Origin: Acidovorax sp. NCPPB 4044
GTDB taxonomy: Bacteria; Pseudomonadota; Gammaproteobacteria; Burkholderiales; Burkholderiaceae_C
DNA: 64,000 bases
NCBI RefSeq assembly: GCF_028069655.1
Contig: NZ_JAMCOS010000001.1
Coordinates: forward strand, 4,432,001 to 4,496,000
Reading direction: 5' to 3'
Part shown: piece after piece, positions 10,842 to 18,946 of the stretch
How positions within the stretch are numbered: position 1 is the first letter of the stretch
How the letters are laid out: every line of letters starts with the position of its first letter
Notes under the pieces: model-generated
What the model saw: the letters and a program-made list of their open reading frames with translations, nothing else
Database searches by the model: none
What the model was told of the DNA's origin: nothing
Position numbers and translations under genes: made by a program

Positions 10842-11525
10842 ATGGCGGCCCGCCTGCTGCTCGTCGAGGACGACCCGGCCATCGCGCGCACCGTGGCCTA
10901 CACGCTGGAGCGCGAAGGGCTCGCGGTGACCCACAGCCTGCTGCTGAGCGACGCCCGCAGCCTGCTGCGCGCCCAGCGCTTCGACCTGCTGGTGCTGGAC
11001 GTGGGCCTGCCCGACGGCAACGGCCTGGATCTGCTGCGCGAACTGCGCCAGGACCGGCAGGCCGTGCCCGTGCTCATGCTCAGCGCCCAGGGCGAGGAGA
11101 TCGACCGCGTGCTGGGCCTCGAACTGGGCGCGGACGACTACCTGCCCAAGCCCTTCAGCCCGCGCGAGCTGGCCGCGCGCGCCAAGGCCCTGCTGCGGCG
11201 CGCCGCCGCCGCGCCGCCCTCCGCGGCGCAGGCGCCGGGCGGCCCCTTCCACGACGACCGCGCCGGCCAGCGCATGCACCTGCACGGCCGGCCGCTCGCG
11301 CTCACGCGGCGCGAGTACCGGCTGCTCTCCGCCCTGCTCGCCGGCACGGGCCGCATCCACGCGCGCGATGCGCTGCTGGCCGCCGCCTGGGGCGACGACA
11401 GCGAGAGCACCGACCGCACCGTGGACACCCACATCAAGACCCTGCGCGCCAAGCTGCGCGAGGCCGACCCGGCGCGCGAGTACATCCTCACGCACCGGGG
11501 CATGGGCTACTCGCTGGAACCATGA
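10842..11525 (+). CDS. creB: CreB response regulator (OmpR family)
   Basis: The 227-residue protein has a receiver domain with acidic pocket (Glu9-Asp10-Asp11), phospho-acceptor Asp53 (LVLDVGLPDG) and Lys103 (YLPKPF), and a C-terminal winged helix ending DTHIKTLRAKLREADP-GMGYSLEP. CreB identity rests on the order creB, creC and creD nearby. It activates targets carrying TTCAC-type direct repeats. A GC-rich repeat element (from 11529) separates it from creC. Confidence 0.85.
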   Translation: MAARLLLVEDDPAIARTVAYTLEREGLAVTHSLLLSDARSLLRAQRFDLLVLDVGLPDGNGLDLLRELRQDRQAVPVLMLSAQGEEIDRVLGLELGADDYLPKPFSPRELAARAKALLRRAAAAPPSAAQAPGGPFHDDRAGQRMHLHGRPLALTRREYRLLSALLAGTGRIHARDALLAAAWGDDSESTDRTVDTHIKTLRAKLREADPAREYILTHRGMGYSLEP

Positions 11526-11528
11526 ATA

Positions 11529-11650
11529 CCCCCCTGAGGCGCTTCGCGCCATCCCCCCGAGCGGGAACGATGCCGGTGGCCCGGCGGCGCCGGCTCAACG
11601 GCCATCGAAGGAACACGGCGCAGGGGCGTGCGGCAATCGCCGTGCGGGGC
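11529..11650. repeat. GC-rich dispersed element, copy 1 (creB-creC gap)
   Basis: CCCCCTGAGGCGCTTCGCGCC followed downstream by TGCCGGTGGCCCGGCGG matches the elements at 40634 and 60880. It fills most of the 169-bp gap between creB and creC. Confidence 0.6.
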
Positions 11651-11694
11651 CTCGATGGCGCGGCCCCGCTGCCAGTCTCGCCGGAGGATTGACC

Positions 11695-13155
11695 ATGCGC
11701 CTCGGGCTGCGGCTGCTCTTCGCTTTCTTCCTCATCAACGGCATCGCGGCGTTCTTCGTGCTGCGCGTCTTCACGGCCGAGATCAAGCCCAGCGTGCGCG
11801 AGGTGATGGAGGACATGATGGTGGACACCGCCAATCTCCTCGCGGAGCTGGCAAGCGACGACCTGGCGAGCGGGCGCCTGTCCGCCGCGCCCGGCGCCGC
11901 CGAGAGCGACTTCGCACGGCACGTGCGCCGCTATGCGAGCCGCCCGGTGGACGCGTCGATCTGGGGCCTGTCGAAGCAGACGCTGGACTTCCGCATCTAC
12001 GTGACCGACGAGCGCGGGCGCGTGCTCTTCGACACCGAGCGCCGCGCCGTGGGAGAGGACTACTCGCAGTGGCGCGACGTGGCGCGCACGCTGCGCGGCG
12101 AATACGGCGCCCGCGCCACGCGCGACGTGCAGACCGACGACACCAGCGGCGTGATGTACGTGGCCGCCCCCATCTGGATCGATGGCGGCACCGGCGGGCG
12201 CCGCATCGGCGGCGTGCTCACCGTGGCCAAGCCCACGCGCACGGTGCAGCGCTTCATCGACCGCGCAGAGCGCAAGGTGCTCCAGGGCGGCCTGCTGCTG
12301 CTCGCGCTCTCGGCCGCCGTGGGTGTGGTCGTCACCGTCTGGACCGTGTGGCACGTGCGCCGCCTGCGCGACTACGCGCTCAGCGTGCAGGCCCCGGGCG
12401 ATGGCGCCGGCCTGGCGCCGCCTGCCGTGCCGCGCGTGCCCGGCGAACTGGGCGACCTTGCACGCGCCATGGACCGCATGCGCGAGCGCCTCGAAGGCCA
12501 CGACTACATCGAAGGCTACGTGCGCGCGCTCACGCACGAACTCAAGAGCCCCGTGGCCGCCATCCGCGGCGCGGGCGAACTGCTGCAGGACGATCTGCCG
12601 GCAGACGACCGCCGCCAGTTCGCGGCCCAGGTCGTGGACCAGAGCGAGCGGCTGCAGCGCCTCGTCGACCGGCTGCTGGAGCTGAGCAAGCTGGAGCAGC
12701 GCCAGCACGCCGAGGCGGGCGCCGCGCCCGTCTCCCTGCGCGCCTGCGCCGAAGCCGCCCTGCGGCAATGCGCGGCCCGTGCACGCCAGCGCGGCGTGCG
12801 GCTCGAACTGGCGGGCGAAGGCGCCAGCGGCCCCTGGGAGGACGAACTCGTCACGCTCGCCCTCGGCAACCTGATCGACAACGCCATCGACTTCTCGCCC
12901 GAGGGGGGCACGGTGCGCGTCGCGCTCGACGGCGCGAGCGTGTCGGTGCGCGACGAAGGCCCGGGCGTGCCGGAATACGCGCTGCCCCGGCTGGGCGAAC
13001 GCTTCTTCACCACCGCGCGGCCCGACGGCTCGCGCAGCGGCTCGGGCCTGGGGCTGGCGATCGTGAAGCGGGTGATGGCGCTGCATGGGGGGTGCTTCGA
13101 TCCGGTGGCCGGCCCCGGAGGGTTCCATGCCCGGCTGGTCTTTCCTGTGCCCTAG
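11695..13155 (+). CDS. creC: CreC sensor histidine kinase
   Basis: The 486-residue protein has membrane helices at about 6-24 and 198-220 flanking a periplasmic sensor domain with FRIYVTDERGRVLFDTE and GVMYVAAPIW motifs seen in CreC. A HAMP-like linker follows, then the H-box THELKSPVAAIRG (His281), N-box NLIDNAIDFSPEGG, and G boxes DEGPGVPEY and GSGLGLAIVKRVM. ATG 11695 has GGAGG 7 bases upstream. It phosphorylates CreB, encoded upstream. Confidence 0.88.
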   Translation: MRLGLRLLFAFFLINGIAAFFVLRVFTAEIKPSVREVMEDMMVDTANLLAELASDDLASGRLSAAPGAAESDFARHVRRYASRPVDASIWGLSKQTLDFRIYVTDERGRVLFDTERRAVGEDYSQWRDVARTLRGEYGARATRDVQTDDTSGVMYVAAPIWIDGGTGGRRIGGVLTVAKPTRTVQRFIDRAERKVLQGGLLLLALSAAVGVVVTVWTVWHVRRLRDYALSVQAPGDGAGLAPPAVPRVPGELGDLARAMDRMRERLEGHDYIEGYVRALTHELKSPVAAIRGAGELLQDDLPADDRRQFAAQVVDQSERLQRLVDRLLELSKLEQRQHAEAGAAPVSLRACAEAALRQCAARARQRGVRLELAGEGASGPWEDELVTLALGNLIDNAIDFSPEGGTVRVALDGASVSVRDEGPGVPEYALPRLGERFFTTARPDGSRSGSGLGLAIVKRVMALHGGCFDPVAGPGGFHARLVFPVP

Positions 13156-13222
13156 AACGGACGCGTTCGCGCTCGCAAACTCCACGAGAATGCGCCCCGA
13201 CCCATCGTATGGAGAGCCTTCC

Positions 13223-14320
13223 TTGAAAACGCGCATTGCCATGGCCCTGGCCACCGCCCTGCTGGTTTCGACCGCCGCGGCGGCGGGGCCGGCGCTGCCC
13301 ACGGCCGTCGAAACCCGGTTCGAGCCCTCGAATCCAGGCATGTATCCCATGGACTGGATCGACGACACGCACGTCTTGCTGACCGTACCGACCGGAGACT
13401 CCTTCCAGCACTGGTTCCGCAAGACCTTGATCGTCGACGCCCGCACCGGGGAGGGCTCCGAGTTCCTCACGAACGCGCACTTGGTCTGCACCGACCCGGT
13501 CCAGCGCATCGCGACGCTGCACCAGGGGAGCATGGAAAGGCTGTTCACGGGCTCCGGGCCTGCCGCCGATCCGGCAGACAGTTTCAGGTCGTACCGATGG
13601 GACGCCGCGCAGCAGAAGCCGGTGGCGGCAGTTCCCGAGAACAGCGCCTGGAACCCATTCATCTGCAGGGCCGCCCAGGCCGAGGATGCCCAAAGGCCCA
13701 TGGCGGGGTTCCTGGGGGCCAATATCCGCTACCTGGAAAACGGCGACGGCTTCCTCAAGAGCGCGGGGCATTCCGATGCCGGCACGCAATCGACAGCCTG
13801 GTTCCGCGCGAACCAGAAGCCGAGGCCGGTCGATGTTTCCATCGACCGGGTATCCCCCACGCCCCGGTACCTTCCGTACCGGGATGCACACCTGCTGTCC
13901 ATCGGGAAGATCGCCGGGGATGGCACCTTTTTTTCCAATGGAACGGACCGCCACACCGAATACCCGCTCATCCTGCTGAAGCGCGATGGGGCGTTGGAAA
14001 AGACGTTCACCCAAGCGGCTCTGGGCCACCTGAAATTCTTCGAGGCCTTCGTCCATCCTTCCGCCCAGGGCAACCTGGTCTATGTGGCAAGTGACCAAAA
14101 GGAAGGCGGCGGCATCTATCTTCATGCTGGCAACTCTCTGACGAGGATCTGGTGCACGAACCGCACGAACGATCCGTCTCGGCGATGCCAGATCCACGCC
14201 ATGAAGATCTCGCCGGACGGCTGCCGGATGGCCTTCGTTTCCGCCGAGTCGGACAACCCCGCCAGCACCCAATGGGGCAAAAGACTGCAGTTCCTGCCCC
14301 TGTGCCGCCAGAGCCGATGA
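13223..14320 (+). CDS. Exported protein of unknown function inside the cre cluster (PD40-like end)
   Basis: The 365-residue product starts at TTG with GGAGAG 6 bases upstream and a clear Sec signal (KTRIAMALATALLVSTAAAAG). The mature part is beta-rich, with aromatic and charged motifs such as YPMDWIDDTHVLLTVP and KISPDGCRMAFVSAES, which resemble TolB/PD40 beta-propeller repeats. Four Cys near the C-terminus (IWCTNRTNDPSRRCQIH, DGCRM, PLCRQ) could form disulfides. It lies between creC and creD, and its last bases abut the CreB tag of creD. Base use is slightly less GC-rich than its neighbours, so it may be an insertion. Function is unknown. Confidence 0.7.
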   Translation: MKTRIAMALATALLVSTAAAAGPALPTAVETRFEPSNPGMYPMDWIDDTHVLLTVPTGDSFQHWFRKTLIVDARTGEGSEFLTNAHLVCTDPVQRIATLHQGSMERLFTGSGPAADPADSFRSYRWDAAQQKPVAAVPENSAWNPFICRAAQAEDAQRPMAGFLGANIRYLENGDGFLKSAGHSDAGTQSTAWFRANQKPRPVDVSIDRVSPTPRYLPYRDAHLLSIGKIAGDGTFFSNGTDRHTEYPLILLKRDGALEKTFTQAALGHLKFFEAFVHPSAQGNLVYVASDQKEGGGIYLHAGNSLTRIWCTNRTNDPSRRCQIHAMKISPDGCRMAFVSAESDNPASTQWGKRLQFLPLCRQSR

Positions 14321-14322
14321 AC

Positions 14323-14338
14323 TTCACCTGAGCCTCAC
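14323..14338 (+). promoter_or_regulatory. CreB-type tag upstream of creD
   Basis: TTCAC (14323-14327), six bases, then CTCAC (14334-14338) matches the known cre tag TTCAC-N6-TTCAC at nine of ten positions. It ends 71 bp before the creD start. A further TTCTCAC follows at 14343. Confidence 0.65.
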
Positions 14339-14409
14339 AAACTTCTCACCGCGCTCACCCGCCGCGCGAACACTGCGCCTCCATCACCACATGCCGGAGG
14401 AGCAGCCCC

Positions 14410-15822
14410 TTGAAACACCCCTTTCTCACCAAAGCCGCCGCGCTCGTTGCGGTCATCCTGCTGCTGCTCTTCGGCCTGGGCCGGATCGAGGACATCGTGC
14501 GCGACCGGCAGTTCTACCGGAGCGAGGCCGCGCGCAGCGTGGCCCAGAGCCTGGCCGGCCCGCAGACGCTGCTGGGGCCGATGCTGCACAGCGCCTGCGT
14601 GGAAACCTGGGAGGTCGTGACCGGCAAGGGGGCCGAGCGCCGCACGGGCGAAGAGCGTCGCGAGTTCATGCTCACCGCGATGCCCGACCAGCTCCAGGTG
14701 CGCTCGGGCGCCGCGATGCAGGAGCGGGCGCGCGGCCTGCACAAGGTCAACGCCTATACCCTGAAGACCCACCTCACCGCGCGCTGGCCCACGCTGGCGG
14801 GCCTACAGCCCCGCTCCACCGTGAAAGGCTCGCGCATGCAGTGCGGCGCGCCGATCCTCATGCTGGCCGTGGGCGATGCGCGCGGCATCCGCACGGCGCG
14901 CGTGGAGGTGGACGGCCAGGCGCTGGCGCTCAAGCCCGGCACCTTCCACCCCACCTACACGCGCGGCCTGCACACGCCGCTGCCCGAGGCGCTGCGGGCG
15001 CGCGGCGACGGCCTGAGCGCATCCATCGAACTGGAGCTGGTGGGCACCGAGCGGCTGGCCATCGTGCCGCTGGGCGGCACCACCGATGTGCAGTTGCAGA
15101 GCAGCTGGCCGCACCCCTCGTTCGCCGGGCGCTTTTTGCCCTCCGACCGCACGCTGAACGCCGACGGATTCACGGCGCGCTGGACTCTCTCGTCCCTGGC
15201 GACCACCGCGCAGCAGGACGTGGCCGCGGGCCTCAGGCTCTGCGACGGCGCGGCGGACGCGCCCTACGCGGAGTCCGCCGACACCGCGGCGCGTGGCTGC
15301 GCGGACAGCTTCAGCGTGGCCTTCGTGGACCCCGTCAATCCGTATTCGCTGTCCGACCGTGCCACCAAGTACGGCGTGCTGTTCATCGCGCTCACCTTCG
15401 TGGCGGTGGGCATGTTCGAGCTGATGCAGCGGCTGCGCGTGCATCCGATGCAATACCTGCTTGTGGGCAGCGCGCTGTGCAGCTTCTTCCTGCTGCTGGT
15501 GAGCCTGTCGGAGCACCTCGCGTTCGGCGCCGCCTACGCCCTGGCCGCGAGCGCCTGCGTGCTGCTGCTGGGCTACTACGCCAGCCACATGCTGCGCAGC
15601 GCGCGCCGGGGCCTGCCCTTCGGCGCCGGCATCGCGCTGCTGTATGCACTGCTCTACCTGCTGCTGCAGCTCGAACAGACGGCCCTCGTGGTGGGTGCCA
15701 TCGCGCTCTTCGCGGTGCTGGCAGCGGTGATGGTGGCCACGCGCCGGCTGGACTGGTACGCGCTGTCCTCGCGCCGGGGCGGGGGCGCTACCTCGGCAGC
15801 GCAGCCGGGGGCCGGTGCATGA
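14410..15822 (+). CDS. creD: CreD inner membrane protein
   Basis: The 470-residue protein begins at TTG with GGAGG 9 bases upstream. One N-terminal helix (about 9-24) precedes a large periplasmic domain. The C-terminal half has about five helices with the CreD signatures YSLSDRATKYGVLFIALTF, FELMQRLRVHPMQYLLVG and SLSEHLAFGAAYALAA. CreD is induced through CreBC and affects envelope and beta-lactam stress in other bacteria; its biochemical role is unknown. The tag at 14323 supports CreB control. Its stop overlaps the next start (ATGA). Confidence 0.9.
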   Translation: MKHPFLTKAAALVAVILLLLFGLGRIEDIVRDRQFYRSEAARSVAQSLAGPQTLLGPMLHSACVETWEVVTGKGAERRTGEERREFMLTAMPDQLQVRSGAAMQERARGLHKVNAYTLKTHLTARWPTLAGLQPRSTVKGSRMQCGAPILMLAVGDARGIRTARVEVDGQALALKPGTFHPTYTRGLHTPLPEALRARGDGLSASIELELVGTERLAIVPLGGTTDVQLQSSWPHPSFAGRFLPSDRTLNADGFTARWTLSSLATTAQQDVAAGLRLCDGAADAPYAESADTAARGCADSFSVAFVDPVNPYSLSDRATKYGVLFIALTFVAVGMFELMQRLRVHPMQYLLVGSALCSFFLLLVSLSEHLAFGAAYALAASACVLLLGYYASHMLRSARRGLPFGAGIALLYALLYLLLQLEQTALVVGAIALFAVLAAVMVATRRLDWYALSSRRGGGATSAAQPGAGA

Positions 15823-16154
15823 CCGGCGCCGTCACACCCGGTGGGTCCGCCGGCCGGGCGCTGGCATGGGCGAGCTACCTGTCGTCCACGGCCTGCGCGG
15901 GTGCGCCTTCTGCGCCGGCGCCCCCGCTCTCCGCCGCCGAAGCAGAACGGCTGGCCCAGTACCGCGACCGTCTTTTGCAGGCGTGGGAGTCCAGGAACAG
16001 GGCCGCCCTGCGGGCTGCGAAGCAGGCGGTGCTGGAAGCAGCCGCCGCGCGCTCCGGACCCGAGGCGGCCCCACCCCTGCGGGGCGCGCTGCGCTTGCTG
16101 GCATGGCGCATGGCGGCCCTGCGGCCGCAGCGCGCGCCAGTGGAATGGGGATGA
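15819..16154 (+). CDS. Small hypothetical protein coupled to creD
   Basis: The start overlaps the creD stop as ATGA, which favours coupled translation. The 111-residue product has a weak N-terminal export-like stretch (ALAWASYLSSTACAGAPSAP; Cys at about 26 could be lipidated) and then a highly charged alpha-helical segment (SAAEAERLAQYRDRLLQAW). No family is recognised. The tight coupling is the only hint that it belongs to the cre regulon. Confidence 0.5.
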   Translation: MTGAVTPGGSAGRALAWASYLSSTACAGAPSAPAPPLSAAEAERLAQYRDRLLQAWESRNRAALRAAKQAVLEAAAARSGPEAAPPLRGALRLLAWRMAALRPQRAPVEWG

Positions 16155-16179
16155 CAGCGAAGAGGCAAGTGCAAGGCGG

Positions 16180-17412
16180 CTACAGCGCGTCAGCCTTGCG
16201 GTCCACCGTGTCCGCGATCAAGGCCAGGCTGGCCGCTTCGATCTGCGGTGCCAGTGCCTCCAGCTCGGCTTCCCCGGTCACCCCTGCGGCCCTTGCCACA
16301 TGGATCGCCTCGGCGGTCCGGTGCTGCATGGATGCCTCGTCGAAGCGGTCCAGCTGGTCGATCACACGGCGCGCGAAATCGGGGGCGATCACCGGCATGG
16401 GCCTCCGGCCGTTTGCCGAAACCCGGTCGTCGAACCAATGCACGAGCGGGGCGATCGCCCCCGGGGGTTGCATCATGGTTACCATCTGATCCAGCTCCTG
16501 CGGCTGCCGGCGCAGGGTTTCGGTGTTCGCGATGATCTCTTTGGTCGTCCGTATGGCGCCTGACCCGACCACGCCGAATCCTGAGTCGGGCTTGTCCTTC
16601 GCGGTCGCCAGCATGCTGTCTTCGGCCAGGATGGCAGGCCCGTCGGTCCATGCGTCCAGCACGATGGTCCGCTCCGGCTGTCCAGGGATGCGCGCCTCCG
16701 CCCAACTGTGCTTCAGTGCGGAGCTGCTCAGCTGGTACACACTTTCGGCCGAGTCCACGCCGTCCGCCTGCAGGCGCTGCGCGTACTGCCCGAGCACGAT
16801 GGCGGCGCGCCCGTCGCAGTTGGCCGCTCCGGCCGCCAGCGATGCCGCGGCCAGATGGACCGCGCTCTTGCGCAGGCTGTCGGCGTCGCTGTTCCGCAGG
16901 TGGGCATCACGGTCCATCCGGTGACTGACCATGTACGCAGCCTGCGCGCGGTACCGGCTCTGGTAGCCGGAAGCCAGCGCATCCTCCAGCACGTTTCCGC
17001 GTCCGAGCGGTAGCGCTTGCCGTGTATCCAGCACCGCGTCCTGGGCCCGCTGCAGGCGGGGAATGTCCTCAGGCGGGAGCGGGCGGCCATCCAGTCGGCG
17101 GGCCAGCGCGTAGCCCAGCAGGGGCAGGTGGGTGGCATCCGATGCGGGGCGGCCATGGCGGGCCTGCGAGGCATCCATGGGCGTGGCACGCGACCGCCTC
17201 TCGGGGCTGGCCTGCTGCGGTGCCCGCAGAGCGGCTCCGCCGGACGAGCCCGCGCCCGCGGCAGGCGGCAGCTCTCTCCGCGGGATGCCGCCCCGGTCCG
17301 GCGCGGCCGATGACTCGGTTCTGCCGGCGGTGGGGCGGGCGGTGGTGGATGCCGTGGCCGGCACGGTTGGCAGCGGCGCTCGGGGTGATGTTCCGGACAA
17401 CCTGTCAGGCAT
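16180..17412 (-). CDS. hopX: Type III effector, HopX/AvrPphE family (transglutaminase-like fold)
   Basis: The 410-residue protein has a Ser/Thr/Pro/Ala-rich N-terminus (1-90) like type III secretion signals. The body matches AvrPphE/HopX: LGYALARRLDGRPL, RQALPLGRGN, and the catalytic triad blocks GAANCDGRA (Cys199), LKHSWAEA (His235) and IVLDAWTDGPAILAEDS (Asp253). In the family the Cys-His-Asp triad acts in plant cells on hormone-signalling proteins. The ATG at 17412 has a GAGGA site. A perfect PIP-box promoter lies upstream (17455-17516), predicting HrpX control. No secretion genes are in the window; the effector is a solitary insertion between the cre cluster and the hemerythrin gene. Confidence 0.88.
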   Translation of the reverse strand: MPDRLSGTSPRAPLPTVPATASTTARPTAGRTESSAAPDRGGIPRRELPPAAGAGSSGGAALRAPQQASPERRSRATPMDASQARHGRPASDATHLPLLGYALARRLDGRPLPPEDIPRLQRAQDAVLDTRQALPLGRGNVLEDALASGYQSRYRAQAAYMVSHRMDRDAHLRNSDADSLRKSAVHLAAASLAAGAANCDGRAAIVLGQYAQRLQADGVDSAESVYQLSSSALKHSWAEARIPGQPERTIVLDAWTDGPAILAEDSMLATAKDKPDSGFGVVGSGAIRTTKEIIANTETLRRQPQELDQMVTMMQPPGAIAPLVHWFDDRVSANGRRPMPVIAPDFARRVIDQLDRFDEASMQHRTAEAIHVARAAGVTGEAELEALAPQIEAASLALIADTVDRKADAL

Positions 17413-17454
17413 GTTGCGTCCTCGATGGCATGGCGGAGCGGCGCTCCACCCCGG

Positions 17455-17516
17455 ATGCTGCAGCACGAGACATGCCGCCGGCGCGGGTCAGGCGAAACCG
17501 TGTCGGGGCGCGCGAA
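17455..17516 (-). promoter_or_regulatory. PIP-box promoter of hopX
   Basis: On the reverse strand TTCGC (17516-17512), 15 bases, then TTCGC (17496-17492) matches the consensus TTCGB-N15-TTCGB exactly. A CAGCAT (17460-17455), fitting YANNNT, follows after 31 bases, inside the usual 30-32 range. The predicted start of transcription leaves a leader of roughly 35 bases before the ATG at 17412. Confidence 0.85.
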
Positions 17517-17555
17517 GCAGTTGGCGGGCGCGGTGCGCCCTCGGTCGTCGATCCG

Positions 17556-18074
17556 TCAGACCACGGCGGGCTCGGAATGCAGCGCCGTGCCTTCCGCGGC
17601 GAGGTCGCTGGAGCAGGCACCGCCGCACCCCTGGATGGGCTCGGCCGGCAGCGCTCCGGGTGCGTGCACGGTGCCGCTGGCGGGGTCGTAGCCCACGCGG
17701 CGCAGGTGCAGGGCGAGGGCGGCGTCCATGGTCTGCGTGTGCTGCGGGAACCACACCGCCAGCTCGGCGGCCATGTGGCGCAGCACGGCCGGCTCGCCGG
17801 CTTCGGCGCGGGCCGTGCCTTCGCCCATCACCTGCAGCACCACCTTGTGCTGCAGGCTGTGGCAATTGCCCGAGGCGAAGCGCGTCGCCGCCATCCAGCC
17901 GTCCTCGCGGGCGAAATGCTCTGCCGTGTGGGCCACCAGCGCACGCCATGCGGGCAGCAGCGCGTCATCGCCTGCGCCTTCCACCGCGGCGAGCAGCGCC
18001 ACGAATTCCTCGTGCGTTTCATCCATGAGGGGCAGGTCCAGGGACAGTCCCTGCGACCATTCCAGTGTGGCCAT
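17556..18074 (-). CDS. Bacteriohemerythrin
   Basis: The 172-residue protein carries the di-iron ligand pattern of bacterial hemerythrins: MDETHEEF, HTAEHFAREDGWM, CHSLQHKVVL and WFPQHTQTMD. It binds oxygen reversibly; such proteins serve as oxygen sensors, stores or scavengers. A Cys-containing tail (GCGGACSSD) after about residue 150 is an addition to the core fold. The ATG at 18074 has GGAGAG upstream. An FNR-like box at 18139 suggests induction at low oxygen. Confidence 0.88.
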   Translation of the reverse strand: MATLEWSQGLSLDLPLMDETHEEFVALLAAVEGAGDDALLPAWRALVAHTAEHFAREDGWMAATRFASGNCHSLQHKVVLQVMGEGTARAEAGEPAVLRHMAAELAVWFPQHTQTMDAALALHLRRVGYDPASGTVHAPGALPAEPIQGCGGACSSDLAAEGTALHSEPAVV

Positions 18075-18110
18075 GCGTCTCTCCAATCCTTGGGCGTCGG
18101 TTGAGCGGGC

Positions 18111-18152
18111 AGCTTAGGCCCGCGCCCGGCGCAAGGGTTTGACGCAGGTCAG
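18111..18152 (-). promoter_or_regulatory. FNR-like box and -10 element of hemerythrin gene
   Basis: TTGAC-GCAG-GTCAG at 18139-18152 differs from a symmetric TTGAC-N4-GTCAA in one base. On the reverse strand a TAAGCT (-10) lies at 18116-18111. The start of transcription implied by it (about 18104) is 41.5 bp from the box centre, the class II FNR activator distance. Confidence 0.55.
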
Positions 18153-18180
18153 CCTCCGGCGGAGGCATGCGGCACGCCAT

Positions 18181-18220
18181 AAAAAAAAGGCCGAAGCCCC
18201 CTTTGCGGAGAGCTTCGGCC
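18181..18220 (-). terminator. Intrinsic terminator of the cysteine-repeat protein gene
   Basis: Reading the reverse strand, GGCCGAAGC pairs with GCTTCGGCC (9 bp, 14-nt loop) and is followed by eight T. It ends the transcript of the gene at 18263-18841. Confidence 0.88.
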
Positions 18221-18262
18221 CACAGAGGGCCATGGCGTGGCGTGCCATGGCTCCCACCAGTC

Positions 18263-18841
18263 TTACTGGTTGTACATGCGCTTGGCGTCGGCTTGGCACT
18301 TGTCCTTCACGTCGCCGGTCATGGTGTCGCAACGTTCCTTGGCGGCCTTGTAGTCGGCTTCACGCTTTTCGTGGGCAGCGTCCTTCTTGGCTTCGGCGAC
18401 CTGGGCGCTCTTCTGAGCGCTGTTGTCGGCAGGCTTGGCTTCGGCGCGGGCGACCTTGGCGTCTTCCTTGGCCTTCACGTGGGCGGCCTTGGCATCCTTC
18501 TGGCAGACGTTCTTGGCATCGCCCTGCAGGTCGTCGCACTTTTCCTTGGCGACGTCGTAGGCGGCATCGGCGCGGGCTTCGGACACCTTGTAGGTGTTCT
18601 TGTCGCTTGGCTTGTACTGGGCTTCCAGCTCGGCCTTGGCGACCTTCTCGTTGCCCTTGGCTTCCTTCTCGCAGATGTCCTTGGCGTTGTTCTTCAGGCT
18701 GTTGCACTGGGCCTTGGCAGCCTTGTAGTCGGCGGAGATGCGGTCGCCGGCGGCCTTGTGTTCTTCCTTGGTCATGGCCATGCCGGACGTGGCGAGCAGG
18801 CCAGCGACGGCCAGGGCGAGCAGATTGCGTGCGTGTTTCAT
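18263..18841 (-). CDS. Exported protein with three Cys-X10-Cys repeats
   Basis: The 192-residue protein has a Sec signal (KHARNLLALAVAGLLATSGMA) and a mature part that is very rich in Ala, Lys, Asp and Glu and mainly helical. Three copies of a 24-residue unit occur at about 39-62, 95-118 and 164-187, each of the form Y-x-x-A-K-x-x-C-D-x10-C-x-x-D-A-K with Cys pairs 46/57, 102/113 and 171/182. The even spacing suggests three disulfide-closed hairpins in the periplasm. The family is often left unnamed; no enzymatic motif is seen. ATG has a GGAGAA site and the gene ends at a strong terminator. Confidence 0.8.
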   Translation of the reverse strand: MKHARNLLALAVAGLLATSGMAMTKEEHKAAGDRISADYKAAKAQCNSLKNNAKDICEKEAKGNEKVAKAELEAQYKPSDKNTYKVSEARADAAYDVAKEKCDDLQGDAKNVCQKDAKAAHVKAKEDAKVARAEAKPADNSAQKSAQVAEAKKDAAHEKREADYKAAKERCDTMTGDVKDKCQADAKRMYNQ

Positions 18842-18946
18842 GGTTTTTCTCCTCAGGTCAGTCAGTAAGGGTGGGAATTCCGAGGCGTCTGCGGGAGGGG
18901 TCCGGGGCAGCCGCCGGTGTTCGTTTTCAGGGGGTTGGGGGTGCGA

